Below, piece by piece: positions 46,717 to 59,093 of a stretch of 64,000 nt of DNA (the stretch's first letter is position 1; each line of letters opens with the position of its first letter). Where the stretch lies: the NCBI GenBank assembly GCA_036924285.1, contig JAYKYS010000005.1:26944001-27008000 (forward strand). The letters are read 5' to 3'. Both the position numbers and the translations under genes were made by a program. Source of the stretch: Asterella californica. Its lineage: Eukaryota > Streptophyta > Marchantiopsida > Marchantiales > Aytoniaceae. The notes beneath the pieces are model-generated. The model saw only the letters and a program-made list of their open reading frames with translations, searched no databases and was not told the origin of the DNA.

Positions 46717-48154
46717 TGTCGTGTTGTGGTTCGGCTCCTGTGTGAAATTCCTGTGTAACCTATGTTGTGTTTCTTTTCTATGTTTCGTGAACCGTATCGC
46801 ATAACTCACCGACAGTGTGATGAGTACCACGTTTGTGATGATCTGTTTAAGTGATCGCACGGTGAGGAACGTGCCAAGTCATCGATCTGTGTGCGTTCAC
46901 TTCAATGGTCCTTGTCGCCGCATTTGTGTATAAAATGGTGGGTCGAAGGTTCATACGGTATTCTCTCTCAACAGGTGATTCGTGAGGGTTCTCGATGGTC
47001 TACATGGAGGAGTGAAGAATTGCAGGAGTGGTGGTTATGGACGGAGGTGTGTTACCGGCTCCGGATCTTCCTTTCCCGAATCCGTTTCACATCAAGCTTC
47101 ATTGCATCCACCGCGATCACTTTCGACAGTGGTTAGTTGCATACTTTGGCGATGAATTCATGAGAAGAATGATGGAGTTACAGCTTGGGAAGTTTCACCT
47201 CAAATGGTCGAGTAGTTTGTTCAGAATCTTGGATCAAATGTACCTGGGTCTGTAAAGCTCTGAAGTTAGCACAGATTACGGTTTGATCCATATCTGAGAA
47301 TTGGTTTAAGATTTCGACCTGAAAATTATTCAGGGTAGGAGTGAAGGATCCAGTCAAGCTTCCTGTGAAGTTTGATCATCATTGGTCGACTGGTTTGGGA
47401 GGACTGGGGTCTCAAAGTTCAAAGATACTTCTGTTATTAGCAATTTCAGGTTTTTTGGTATCATCTATTGTCATTTTGGTCATTTTCGAGCAATTTGGAG
47501 AGGAGTTTGTTGCTGAAACTGCCATGTCTGTATACAACTCGACATTGGAGGGTGTGGGGCTGAATTCAGCTATTGGTGATGAAGGAGAACGGAGTCGTCA
47601 TGAATCTTAAGCCGCTGTTTGGGTTCTCGGAGCTGCCAGGTATTACCGCTGTTGGTGCTATATTGAGATCTGAGTAGTGTTTTGGAGTATGCATGCTTTA
47701 CCTTGCTGGAATGCTTGGTAGACCAAGGTGTACAGCAAGTTATATCGATACTCTATCAAGTTGATTGAGTGATCTTATAGCATCTTCTGGTTGTACTATG
47801 AAATTGTGATAGTTAGATTGATGGGAAGTTAGCGTCGCTGGGGAGCTATTTCAGAAGTCATGCTTCCAATGATATAGAGGAATAACTTCAGTTAGATAGT
47901 ACAGAGCTGAGTACTTTTAGTTAGAGTACAAAAGATCTGTTTGTAACACAAGTTTATGCAACCTATACGTAACCTTGGATCTAGCAAGCTGTAAACTTGA
48001 GCCGAGCAGATACAAGGTCACTCGGGCTAGAAGAGTAGATAGTGAAACATTTGAGTGGAAACATCCAGATCTAGATCCAACCTTGTCAATCCACATACCT
48101 CTGCACAGCCATATACCCAGTGTATTCCTAGACAGAAAAACACGTTATACGATA
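46717..48154 (+). repeat. C 3' LTR
   Basis: 1438 bp. Relative to the 5' LTR it lacks about 967 bp; the junction is at GTTACAGCTT|GGGAAGTTTC near 47186, with CTT at both ends of the missing piece. Other differences are a few per cent. It contains the empty target of D at 47899-47902 (GTAC). Confidence 0.92.
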
Positions 48155-48158
48155 CCGG
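48155..48158. repeat. Target-site duplication of C (right), CCGG
   Basis: Same as 25422-25425. Confidence 0.9.
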
Positions 48159-48877
48159 TATGCACCAGAGATACCAACCAAGGAGTGGACTGGCTTATCG
48201 TCCTACTTCTCATCGTAGCCAACCTCACCTTCAAGATCTTCTGCATAATCCTCATCCTCAAACTGAAACTGAAACTCCGTCAAGATATCTGCTAGATCGA
48301 CCTCCTCATCTCTCTTTTTGAAAATCTTGACACGTTTACCTGCCACTAGTACCTTCAAGCTCGTTCCATCCAACTCTTGCAAGGCGTAAGTTGCGTTGTC
48401 ATGAACCTTCTTCACCATATACGGATCAAACCATCGCCTGGAAAACTTCGGAGTGCACTATGCTGGTTGTCTAGACTGTTGTCATAGACTAACACCCAAT
48501 CACCTTCCTTAATTTCCCTAGGTCTCAAACGATGTCGCTGATCAAATTTGACCTTGTTCTTCAACCGTGCTTCTCGCAACTTATCCAAAGCAGCTTGGAT
48601 ATCCTCAGGTCTTCTCTCTAACTGCCTAATTCGAATCGCAAGAAGCTCTTCCCTAATCAAATTGTCCTCTCAAGGTAACACACTCCACGTCGGAACATGT
48701 TCTTCAATCGACATGATAGGTTTCTGACTTGTGATGAGTTCCACTAGCATGTAACCTATCACCGAGCTATGTATCGTTCGATCTGCCTATAACGCAAATG
48801 ATAAGAGTCGAGGTCATTTGCGCACCTTCCTGTTGCAGGCCTTCACCAAAGCCTTCACAATGGGCGGATGACCGCGT
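48159..48877 (-). pseudogene. B pol, integrase C-terminus
   Basis: Minus strand. From the high end: GHPPIVKALVKAC (following SER across G), then EELLAIRIRQLERRPEDIQA, KEGDWVLVYDNSLDNQHSAL, YALQELDGTSLKVLVAGKRV and KIFKKRDEEVDLA, ending in an acidic tail. Frame changes near 48415 and 48660. Confidence 0.85.
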
Positions 48878-50610
48878 TGTCGTGATGTGAATTATTTCAC
48901 ATAGTGAATAATCCATCTCTCAATTAGAAGTTAGTGTCTCTGAGTGAAGTTAAGACCTCAGAGAAGTCGATTCTGGAGGAAGTGAGCATTCGAAAATCTG
49001 AAAACACCACGGTGTAGGTCTCGTCGCGCTGATCACCGTGGTATGTTCAAAAGTTGCAAACGGAGTTGCAGGCGAAAAGTTACTTGGAGTTCTTCTACAA
49101 GATTTCTGATACCGGGAAATTTACCATAAATCAGAGTGAGTTCGAAAAATACTTTTTAGATTTTTCTCATGTAGATTGTAGTATGTAGTATTTGTTTAAA
49201 ATTCGAAATGTACAAAAAGAGCATGTCTAGAGAAAGTTATGGCATTCCGTGTTAGCAAAGGAAAGATGAAATACCACAGCTTTCTAGCATATTAGCTTAG
49301 AAACTGGTCTTCAAAACCAGTTGTGAGATCAGCTTCCGTGGTGTAGCTGAGAAACTTGTAGGGAGGAGGTCTCCGGATCAAATCCCTTCAGACTCACAAC
49401 CGGCTTGGAGTAGGCTGGCCCCTTCGGGGGAATATGAGGGGCACCAAGTTGCCTAGGGGCGGGACACTAGATGTCCCTTAAACGTACCGTGAATGCGGGA
49501 CGCCTCCGTCTAACCCTGCACTAGTGCAGTCACCTAGTGTGGATGCTAGAGGGAGATTACCACCGGGTTTCAAAATGGACCTCTCATCTTCGGGTTGACG
49601 GGGTAATTAATACGAATTCGGTTGCGGTCCTCTAAGTCTTGAGGTAGCGAGATGACATCAAAGATACTCCAAGTTGGTACCAATTCTTTTGTAGAAAAAT
49701 GTAGAGCTCGATATACTATTCACTTGGGTCGAAAAATCAAGTGAAACTGATACTTGAGGCCATACTTACGGCACTTCGAAGTTTAAGGGGGCCGGAAAAC
49801 GACAATGGTGATAACTCGAGCTCCACGTGTCAGAACGAGGTGATTCCGGTGGCCAGAGGTAGCCGTAGTGGAGTTACTTCGGATGGACATGGTAGATGCT
49901 GACTGTACGGCCGAAACGGTGGCCGTCCGTACAGATGAATCTGCGAAGCTTAGTGAAATAGTCTTCTTACGTGTAGATATATTATCATTGATTTGTTTTT
50001 CTGCTGCCATCTGTTTAGGGCGTCTTTTACCCCTGCCAAGTGACACTGAAGGTTACGTAGGGTGGAGGAAAACCCAGAGGGGTGTACTCCAGAGAGAGAG
50101 AATTCTCAGTCCAGTATCGAATTATCGCATTATCGCAGTTTACCGATCATCGAGCAGTGTAGAGTTTACCGTGCGGAAGCTATCGAGTAGAGAGAAACAG
50201 TAGAACTGAGGAGAGAAGTTTTTACAGAGACTACGTCTGAAGAGATTTTCTGACTGATCAGAGTCTTGACATCGAGAGATTGAGCTTAGTAGACAGAATC
50301 GAGTAGAGAGGAGACCTACAACTTGTACGCATACTTTTCTGAAAAGAAAACGGGAAGCTTCTAGATGAACGCGCTGGTGCTTCACAGGAGCAGTTTTCTG
50401 ATATTCCGAGTCCTTGAGCGTGAGCTTTTCAATCTGCATGATCTGGAGTTGAAGATCTACTTGCACGCCGTGTATTTTACCTTGGCCAGATCGAAATCGT
50501 GGTGGTGTGTTCTCTTGCGGTCCGTATTCCGTGTGTAGTTTTCGTCCTCCCCTTCACGATCGTATCACTGCTAGAAGGTTCGTCCTTCCCAGGAAACTCT
50601 CGCCTCGACA
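48878..50610 (+). mobile_element. G: solo LTR in the integrase of B
   Basis: 1733 bp, TGTCGTGATG...CTCGCCTCGACA, TSD GCGT at 48874-48877 and 50611-50614. Removing it restores NVKSERGHPP in B. The first ~90 bp match the A1 LTR closely, including both small stems; the rest is diverged. Orientation is plus. The interior holds a GC-richer block (49330-49680) that may be a SINE-like insertion. The loss of internal sequence is the usual result of LTR-LTR recombination. Confidence 0.93.
49338..49396 (+). repeat. Possible tRNA-derived SINE head inside G
   Basis: GTGGTGTAGCTGAG resembles a pol III A box and GGATCAAATCCC (49375-49386) a B box, about 35 bp apart, as in tRNA-derived SINEs. The following GC-rich 280 bp is absent from the A1 LTR. 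No poly-A tail or TSD was established. Confidence 0.3.
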
Positions 50611-52729
50611 GCGTTCACTCTTGACATTCCCTTCGGGGTTGTAAGCAGTTGTCAGTGACAACTTCACCCCACACCTTATAAAGAATTCACGAGCCTCATG
50701 TGCATCTAACTCTCCTCGATCTGCAGTGATCTTTCCCACACATCCATATCGACAAACAATCTCTTCCAAGAGAAATCTACATATCCCTTCAGTTGTCTTT
50801 GTCTGAAGCGTCATACCCTCGACTTGATTTGAAAGATCTTCTCTAGCAAGTACCAAGTATCTCATCTGCCACAATCCAACCGGCATAATCACCAAGTCCA
50901 CCACCCACTTGAAGTGGACTGCCAACGGATAAGTCGGGTGTAATCCGTCACGATGTCGGATGTTCGACTACATCTGACATGTCAAACAAGACTCCACAAA
51001 AGATACAACATCCATATACATGTTTTTCCCTCAATATCGCTCTTTCATCTTGGTAAAAGTGACCCAAATCCCTCGATGTCCAGCCCAAAGACTCTCATGA
51101 AATACCTTGAACAACTTCTGCTGATTTTCTTTGTCGTAAATCACTCGTAGCGGTACCCCACCTTTCTGCTTCGGTCGCTTCCAAAGAAACCCATCCCGCA
51201 ACATGAAGTTGTAGGCCTTTCTTCGAACTCTCCAAAACCTCTCATCCGTCCAAGTTGTCTGCTTAACCATCGTACTAAGGTACCTTCCAATGTCAAGCAA
51301 ATCACCATCATACAATCCTTCAACAAACAACTCATCTTCTCTTCCTGTCTGTGCAATTGAATAGAACTTTGCACCCACGTCGTCAATATCTTCAACCATC
51401 TCATCCTCCCCATCACAGCGAGCTCGAGATAACATATCTGCCATCGGATTATCCTTCCTTGCAATGTGTCTAAACTCCAGGTTCAACGACTTGATATATG
51501 CGATTCATCGTAACATCGCAATATCAGGAGTTGAACAATTCATGATCATCCCAAACAACGGCAAGCAATCAATTTCAACCACCACTACTGCTCCAATCAA
51601 ATACTCTTTCTCAGTTTTCATAGCTGAAACAATACCTCACAGTTCTCTCTTCACTTGCGAGTAAGCACGTTGTCGAGCACTTAACACCTTCGCTCCGAAC
51701 CTAACCGCAAACCTGTCTCCATCCTCATCATCTTGTCCGACTGCCCATCCAATTGCAACTGGACTTGTATCCATAATAAGAACCACCGGCCTAGCACCCT
51801 TGTAATCAATCCTTCCCAGAACTGAAAGAGATGATAGTAAAGACTTCAGCTTCATTACCGCATCAGTATGCTCTTCTTCCCATCTGAACTTATGACCCTT
51901 ACGCAACAATCCATACAATGGATCCGCCACATGCGCATAATGAGGAATTCAAATGTGGTTGAATACACAAGCACCCAAAAATCTTCTTACTTCTGTCAGC
52001 GAGTTGCAAACCTCCTTCATCCTTCCAATCGCATCCACCTTGTTCGGATCCGGCTTCCGACCAAACGATCCACACAAATGACCAACGATCAAAACCTCTC
52101 TAACCCCAAATGTAGACTTCGCACTTGACAGCGTAAGATGAACTTCCTCAAGTCGAGATAAGATCTTCTCACAATCTGTGATGTGATCGGTGACTTATCA
52201 CCGACACCTCCTCTGATCTAATGCTTCATCCTTCTCATCTTCCACACATCATTTGATGGGGATGTCATCCAAGAACGGCATCGTCTTTTCAGGGATGAAG
52301 TCTCTTAGAACTCGATTGATCCCGTTCATCATGTGTGCTACCGAGTTGGTAGCTCCTTGTGGTAAAGTACACATCCTAACCAACCCCAAAGGTGTCCTCA
52401 TTGTCGTGAAGCTTCTGCTCTCCTCCGCTAGTTGAAACTGATCACACCCTGAGTAAAGATCTCTCATTGAGTAAACGCTTCAGCAAACTCATCCACAATC
52501 GATCCCACCCCAGCATTTCTGATTGTTACTACGTTCACCGGTTGCATGTCTTGGATGAATCGCAACGATCCATTCTTCTTAGGCACTGTAAACTATCTGT
52601 TCGAATACGGTGCAAACGACGGCTCCAAGATCTTCATCCGCATCTTCTCCTTCAGCAACTCCACTAGTTTGGGCAAGTGAGCCCATGGTACTGGATTGGT
52701 CTCAGGTTCCAAGGCACATGCGGTACCGT
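50611..52729 (-). pseudogene. B pol: RT C-terminal part, RNase H, integrase core
   Basis: Minus strand, from the high end: RT around 52700-52249 (MRDLYSGCDQFQLAEESRSF, LPQGATNSVAHMMNGINRVL, TMPFLDDIPIK); thumb with frame changes near 52200 and 51950; RNase H 51930-51637 and 51486-51031 (MDTSPVAIGWAVGQDDEDG, RHIARKDNPMADMLSRARCD); integrase zinc part (FHESLWAGHRGIWVTFTKMK) and core 50925-50611 (FKWVVDLVIMPVG, KITADRGELDAHEAREFF, SLTTAYNPEGNVKSER; 34 residues between D and E). Cut by G after SER. Several frame changes and stops. Confidence 0.87.
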
Positions 52730-54123
52730 TGTCGGAGTGTGATCCGTCTACCTAGAAAAGCGCCGGGCTTCTGGCTGTGGTTGTTTACTCAAGAGGTTGG
52801 CTTTCAGGTCACAACAGGGGCCATAAACACTCACACAGTTGTGTAAGATCTAATAATATGCTCAGAAAGCGAAATTCAAGTCTAGTTGGCAGTAATAGGT
52901 TCCGACGGTGAACTTTGACACTCACGGAGAGGAAAACTATGAAGGTTTAGACTTCTAAACTTCCCCTACATGCAAATGAGGTACTACTGAACTCACACAC
53001 GAAGTTTCAGCCTGAGATCAAATTCTGACACGGAGATATGGACAGAAAAGTTCTGAGCAAGAAAACTACGGCAATTTCTGGTACCTAGATGGCTATTTCG
53101 ACCTATAACAGAAGATTGGCTCGATCAATTTCAAATATTCCTACAAGATTTGGAGTCTACAGGATGCTGAACACCCCTGTGAAATTGGGACTCCTGAATG
53201 TACACAGAACTCCAGATCTCCTCCTCTGAAGTCGCTGCTCTAGATTAAGAGCTTTTCAGACCCCTTCTGCTTCAGCGGCCGCCCTGAATTACTCAGTCAC
53301 TCAATCGATATGAAACTTTTTGGGAAACCGTAGCCCTGCTGGCAGAGAACACAACCTCGAAGTTTTGAAGCAATTTCCTCAAATCTGCTGCCAGTGACAC
53401 TGAAAACCCTAAATCCAACAAAAGTGATTCAATTCTGGCACAATTCGAACTTCAATTGATCATAACTTCGTCTTTATTGCCTCAAATCGATCGAAAATTT
53501 CACTGGAAGTGCTTGGCATGACGAGCTCTACCCTCGTGTGCTCTCAGATTTCTAAGTCCCCTCACCAAATGCTCGAACTCTCCTTTAGAGCTATGTTTCT
53601 AAATTTAGAGTTAAACTAAAGACAAAAACAGACCAATGGGAGTTCATAGCTCTACTTGGTTGTCCTTTAGTGCCCTAATCCACGTGGTAACTCAACTTCA
53701 CTCAAAGGCTACCACGTCAGCCCCTAAAGTGCCAGCGTAAATCTTAAACTTCACGCGAAGGCATGTAAAATAACACGTAACCCTAAAAGATAACTTAACC
53801 AATCTAGAAAGCGTGCATGGGCCACAAGTAAGTACAACCCATGAGCTTAAACCTCTATCAGCATGGAAATCCTAAGTTATGTACTTTCACAACATAGATA
53901 AGCATGATATCCTTTGCACAAGCGCAAGAGTGCTTGAACAAGATAGATAACATACTATCAACCTACTAAGACTCAAAATATATAACACAATAGTGTCAAC
54001 ACCGTATGCAAAGATGTCAAACATATGTATAAAGGACTAGAAGTAATATGAGCTAACTTCTAGAACTACTAAACTCAAGCGTCGGAGTAGAAGTCAAGCA
54101 TGTAGCCACCAAGTAGCGCGACA
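52730..54123 (-). mobile_element. H: solo LTR in the RT of B
   Basis: 1394 bp, plus-strand ends TGTCGGAG...GCGCGACA, TSD CCGT at 52726-52729 and 54124-54127. By comparison with the A1 LTR its orientation is minus: the reverse complement carries TATATATTTTGAGTCTTAGT near the high end. Removing it gives VIFTVPHVPWNLRPIP in one frame in B. H and LTR I form a subfamily distinct from A1 and G. Confidence 0.92.
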
Positions 54124-54127
54124 CCGT

Positions 54128-57100
54128 GAAGATAACCATCGGGGTAACAACGTACGGGTCTACACACCCAATCTCATGTGGCTCAAAAGCAAATGCTTTC
54201 CCATGTCGTGAAAGCATCTCCTTGAAGCACATCCTCTCTTTTGGTAGAAGAGATCCATCAGATCCAATCTTCAGCTCTTCAAGGATCTTCTCCGTGAACT
54301 TGTGTCCTATCATTGCAAGATCTATCAAACTCTTTTCTCTTGAAGCTCGATCCATCTGTTGGTTAGTGTCTTCCGGCAAAGGACCAGCAACTGACTTTAT
54401 CTTCTTATCCAATGTCTTGTGCCTTGTCTCAACTCGAACCTCCGGTGCACAAAATGATTCGATCACCGAATAGACCTCCCTTGAATGAATCTGCACAACC
54501 TTATCCATATCCTCCCATCCAATAGACATGATCACTCACAAAGGATCCTCCAACCCATCCTCTTCATAAACACCATAAATCCATTCATCCCTTTCTAGCT
54601 CACCCAACTCTTTCATCATCAACTCAACATCACGCAAATGTTTTTGTTCTTTTCTCCTCAGCTCTTCTATCTTCTTGTAAATAGCAATCCCACACTCTGA
54701 AAACCCAACAAACCCTGTACAAAAGACACTATCTCCATCAAGCGAGAGTACCTTCTCCTGCGCACCACCACAATCCCGCTCTATAGTGGTACTCAACGAA
54801 AATCCTTGAACTCTTCACTCACCCTTGGAAGCGGTTTCTCCTTCAAACGATCTCGATTGCGCTCGTGATTGGACGGTACAGTCAAGAACTGTACCGCTCT
54901 CTTCTCATCTTGACTTCGGATCCTAGCATAAGCAGATCCATCGTCTAGTACCTTTGTCTCCATCCGAGTTGCTATGATGAAAGGTTGACCAAGAATGAGC
55001 GAGTATGATGTTGCTTCCTGAACAAAGAAGTTTTGCTCGATAGCAACATCACCTACGCGCACTCTGATGTCTGGACAAGCTCCATACAAGTCTCCTCTTG
55101 TGTTGTTGACTGCTCTTATGACCCACCCATGCTCTGTGTCGATCGGTCACTTCTTCCTCTTGTACAACTCCTTCGACATGATGTTGATTTTTGATCCATG
55201 ATCGATCAGAGCAACCACCGGTTCATCCAAGTCTCCGATTCTCACCAACGTCTCCGTTGTAGCTCGAGCCCAGTGACTGTGGCTGTAATGACTTGAGGTC
55301 TGCTTCCCTTCCTCCTCTTCATCCTCAAAATGCACCTTGCGTCTTCGATCTCTTTTTTCCTCTGGAGAATAAACATTGCACTTTGCAAGCTCTCTCTCTC
55401 TTCATCCACAAACATCCTAGTATCCAAAGCATGTGATAAATCAGTCTCACTCGTAATCTGTCGTTTCCGTTTGATGACATCGATGATGACATCATGAAAC
55501 TCACGCTTAGCAATGCCCAACACTTCCCTCAAGGTAAACTCCACCTTCGCATTCAAAATGCGATCTTCCAAGACTCCCTTCAAGTCTGTTGAAGCTTCGA
55601 TGTCCGACTGTAGTTTGTATGCAGCCGGCTTACCCTTCTCCATCTGAAACTCCTTTGCTCTCTCTTTCGATGGAGAAGGAGCATCATCCATCGGTAGATC
55701 TTGAGCTCTTGCATCTCGAAGCTCTTGACGAACCTTCTCCCCTCGAGTCTGTCTCTTGGAAGAAGTTCTTTCCTGTGCATCCTCTGAATCTCGTCTTCTC
55801 TTCTCTTCCAACAAGATTGTTGGTTCTTGACGATGTAAGCATGCACCGATAGAGCTTCTATCGGATCCTCCCATCCAGTATCTTTCCGGATTGTAGCAGC
55901 TGTTCTCAGCAACGTCTCACGTGTCATCTTCTCTTTCTGTTTCATGGAGATGGCACATGACCACAATCCACTTGGCTCAACTTGCACGTTAAAACCTCTC
56001 TCAGCTTGATCCTCAACTCTCGTGCCATAGGTTCCAGCTTCCACCATTGCAACTGCTTGCGCTGATAGGTGGTCCTCAACCAACTTCTTCATCCCTCCTC
56101 TACCAAAGTTGGTCTGAAGAAGTGCACCAGTATCCCTCAGTGCTACCTTCCCATCCTTCCAGAAGATCACTCCTTGCTGCAGAATATCAGTGAACTCCTT
56201 GTAATCTCTGCGCGGATGATCAGTACCATCGCACAAGATACACCGCTGGATCCAGCCTTGCTTCTCAACCGGTCTTGCTCCGCTTGTAGATCTCTTCTCT
56301 TCCAGTCATGTGAGCTTGATCTGCAGATCTCGCATTCCACGCAAAATCTCCTCAAGGTTTGAATCATCCTTCTTCGGAGATACCATAGGTGCCTGAACAA
56401 CTGGAACAACTGGTACTATCTGTCTAGCAACAGGAACCACTGGTCGGACTACAGGAACATGTGTTACAGCTGTAGGTGTTGACGTTAGTCTCCTAACCTT
56501 CTCTCGTCTCCGCTCTCTCTTGGTAAGCAGACCAACAGCTTCCTCAACCTTCTTCTAGCTACTGGTCAATCCATCGTCCTCCTCTCGGTCTTCTAGAAGT
56601 ACCTCTAGCTTCTCCTGCAACTTCTCATCTGTAGCCCGAAGAAATAGCTCTGTCTTGTTGGACTGCAACGTCAACTTCTCTATCCTGGTCAGCCGTGAAA
56701 ACTGCTTCTCAAACTCTCTGAGCAACTCAATAGCTTGTAGACCTTTCCTTGATTGCTCAACCCACTCCAAGAATGACTTCTTGGTGACTCGATCAGAGTC
56801 CTCCAAGAAGTACTCATCCATCAAGACACGATCAAAAGTCTCTCAATCCTTGTTAAAATGCTTCGTTAGCATTTTAACATGATCTCTAATCTATGGAGCT
56901 GCTGTTAACTTTAACGTCTCAATCATCTCATCTTCTGAGACCCGGTTCAGCTCCATCTCCTTCACATAATGCCTCAGATATCTTGAGACATCTCTCTCAT
57001 CAAACTGGCCAATCTTGCTGACCATCGCTTGTAACGCCTTTGTTGTCAAAGCTTCTTACCGCTCATCAGACTGTTACTGTCGTAAGAACATAGAGAAAGC

Positions 57101-57260
57101 TTGGAACATCGATGCAGTCGCCGGATCCAATTGCACGTTCGACAACCCACCTGAACCACTAGCTCCATCTCCATCACCTTTCCCTTCCCACTCATGATTG
57201 CCAATCTCTTCTTCAAAGTTCACGCACACAAGAAATCTCCACCCCAGACTTTCACCACCA
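54128..57260 (-). pseudogene. B gag-protease and start of pol
   Basis: Minus strand, from the high end. Primer site 57260-57242 (TGGTGGTGAAAGTCTGG). Gag N-terminus with stops near 57070 and 56860 (LDPATASMFQAFSMFLRQ, KALQAMVSKIGQFDERDVSR), 56824-56555 (KSFLEWVEQSRKGL), knuckle at 56236 (CDGTDHPRRDY, last Cys replaced by Tyr), 56236-55242 (QTNFGRGGMKKLVEDHL, AYKLQSDIEASTDLK). Protease 55335-54793 (HWARATTETLVRIGDLDEP, ALIDHGSKINIMS, QNFFVQEATSYSLILGQPFI), stop TGA 54795-54793. The pol frame opens at 54796 in -1 (STTIERDCGGAQEKVLSL), leading to HGKAFAFEPHEIGCVDP, cut by H. Confidence 0.87.
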
Positions 57261-59093
57261 TATCGTGTCGGATTTTGCGAGAAGGATGTCCAGGAAAACG
57301 CGAGGTTCTTGGCTGTGGAGATGTTGAATGCTGAAACAGAGACAAGACAGAGAAAAACAACCACGAAAACGAATGCTGCGATATATACCAACTCCAAATG
57401 TATGTACACTGCCGGTTCTTTCTCCTAAGAGTACAAAACTGAGATATAGACCAGAGCGGTCTGTAACCTGCTTCAAAAGCCCCTAAAAACAACCCATGAA
57501 TCACAACCCTGACCCAAAACCACCGAAGCGTAGCTCAAAGCAAGAGAAAATTCCTTTTGCTAACAAACAGAGCCACAACAGTATCACGCGATCCGAACCC
57601 AAGTCCAAACCACACCCATGTACAAGCTCTTAGCCAAGACTAGCTACCACAAGCTGTATATAGCCAACCAGAACTCTAACGAACTCAAAAGAGCAAAATC
57701 CGTAGCGAAGAAACCAAAAAAGGTCTATTTGAGAACTTCCTCCTTTCGCCGAACGGACTTCAGATGTCGATAGGGTCTCCTCTGCTGACTCCATTAACCC
57801 AAGAAACCTTCATCCGACTCCCAACAGCCGAGATATCACCGATTTTCGGTCGCAGGTGACCGAACCTTCAAAAACTCCTCCTTGCGGCTTAAAACTATAC
57901 ACACCGCACAAACGGATCGTCTAAACTGATATCCGTCTTCTCTAACAGATAGATCTAGCTATCACGAACCCAACGAGACTCCAAACAAGCCGTTTGGAGT
58001 TCCCTTTGCAAAACCACGCAAGAAATTTGGTCACAGATTGTAAAAAACTGACGTAAATGGACTCCCTGCTGCTCAAACTCGCTCACCTCACCCAAACCAA
58101 CAATCCAATCCACGTATTGTCTTCTCCTATGCGTAGATGAAGACTCCCTGGTCGCATAGGCACCAAGAATAAAGAGCTTGACACACCGATCGCGAAGAAC
58201 AATCCAATTTTAAGTCGCAGACGATGAATAACCTGACGCAAGCGCTTCCCCGCGAGTCAATTTCACTCAGAACTCCTAAACCGTCTGATGAAACTTGGTA
58301 TCGTCTTCAATTTCCTGTAGAACTCGGTGTTCTGATCCCGATGGATCCAAGGACAGCAAGTTTGGACTCCGAAACGGTCCGAACGGTCCAACTCTCCTTC
58401 ACAAGTAACTGAAATCTCCAAATCTCCTTCCTGCGTCTCAATTTCTCTTAGTACACATCTCCCGATCTGTCTCTTCCCAAACCATCTTAACTTGTGCGTA
58501 GCCTGCACAGATCTGAACCCGATGACACCTTGCACGCGTGTATTGGACTTTCCAGTTCTCCAAAACGTCCACCGACAAGTCTCAAGAACAAGCAAACCCC
58601 TTAAGCAGCTCTCTTGTATCAGTCTCTGTACGTACGAAGTTCTCTCAATAATAATGAAGCAAGCCCCTTGCGTCTTTGATATAACGCCTGAAGCCTCAAA
58701 TACCCAATCAGCAAGTAAACTAAGGCCTAGCTTGATTTTCTCTTCTTTCGAGTCGCATAACTTCTCCAGTAGGTGTCCAAATGAAGTAGACAAGATGATT
58801 ATGGAAAGCTGACAACGAGCTCTACCATCTATGTGATGAAAGTGAAGATTCGAAGTTGTGCCAAAAGCTCGTAAGCTGAAGCCTAACTTGTTTTACCCAT
58901 CTTTCGAGTCTTGTAACTTCTCCACTAGACGTCCAAACGAAGTAGACGAAGTGTCTACCCATCTATGTGATGAAAATAGAGATCTGAAATGATGCCATAA
59001 GTCCGTAAGCTAGGGCCTAGCTTGTCTTTCTCATGAGTGTCTTTGGAGCATCGAAGTCTGAACTTCAGATAGGAGTCGGTCCACGACACGACA
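57261..59093 (-). repeat. B 5' LTR
   Basis: 1833 bp. On the minus strand it starts TGTCGTGTCGTGG and ends ATCCGACACGATA, directly followed by the primer site TGG. Homologous to 23545-25394 with about 5% differences by sampling. Confidence 0.92.

Larger units (their letters stand above)
25426..48154 (+). mobile_element. C: Ty3-like element on the plus strand inserted in B
   Basis: Same family as A1 and B. 5' LTR 25426-27578 plus 35214-35465 (split by D), primer site at 35468, gag-protease 35523-37890, RT start 37887-38941, insertion E, rest of pol 44201-46653, polypurine tract 46701-46716, 3' LTR 46717-48154, TSD CCGG at 25422-25425 and 48155-48158. LTRs are TGTCG...CGATA. The 3' LTR lacks about 967 bp found in the 5' LTR. 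Coding frames are broken in several places. It is younger than B and older than D and E. Confidence 0.93.
23545..59093 (-). mobile_element. B: Ty3-like element on the minus strand, host of C, G and H
   Basis: Same family as A1, opposite strand. 5' LTR 57261-59093, primer site 57242-57260, gag-pol running down to 48159, the last internal bases and polypurine tract at 25395-25425, 3' LTR 23545-25394, TSD GCGT. Its own sequence is split by C (25426-48154), solo LTR G (48878-50610) and solo LTR H (52730-54123). Removing C gives GTGCATACCGGAGGATGCAC, which matches A1 before its tract. The LTRs differ more than those of A1 or C (about 5% by sampling), so B is older. LTR form is TGTCG...CGATA (ends TA, not CA). 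Confidence 0.92.
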
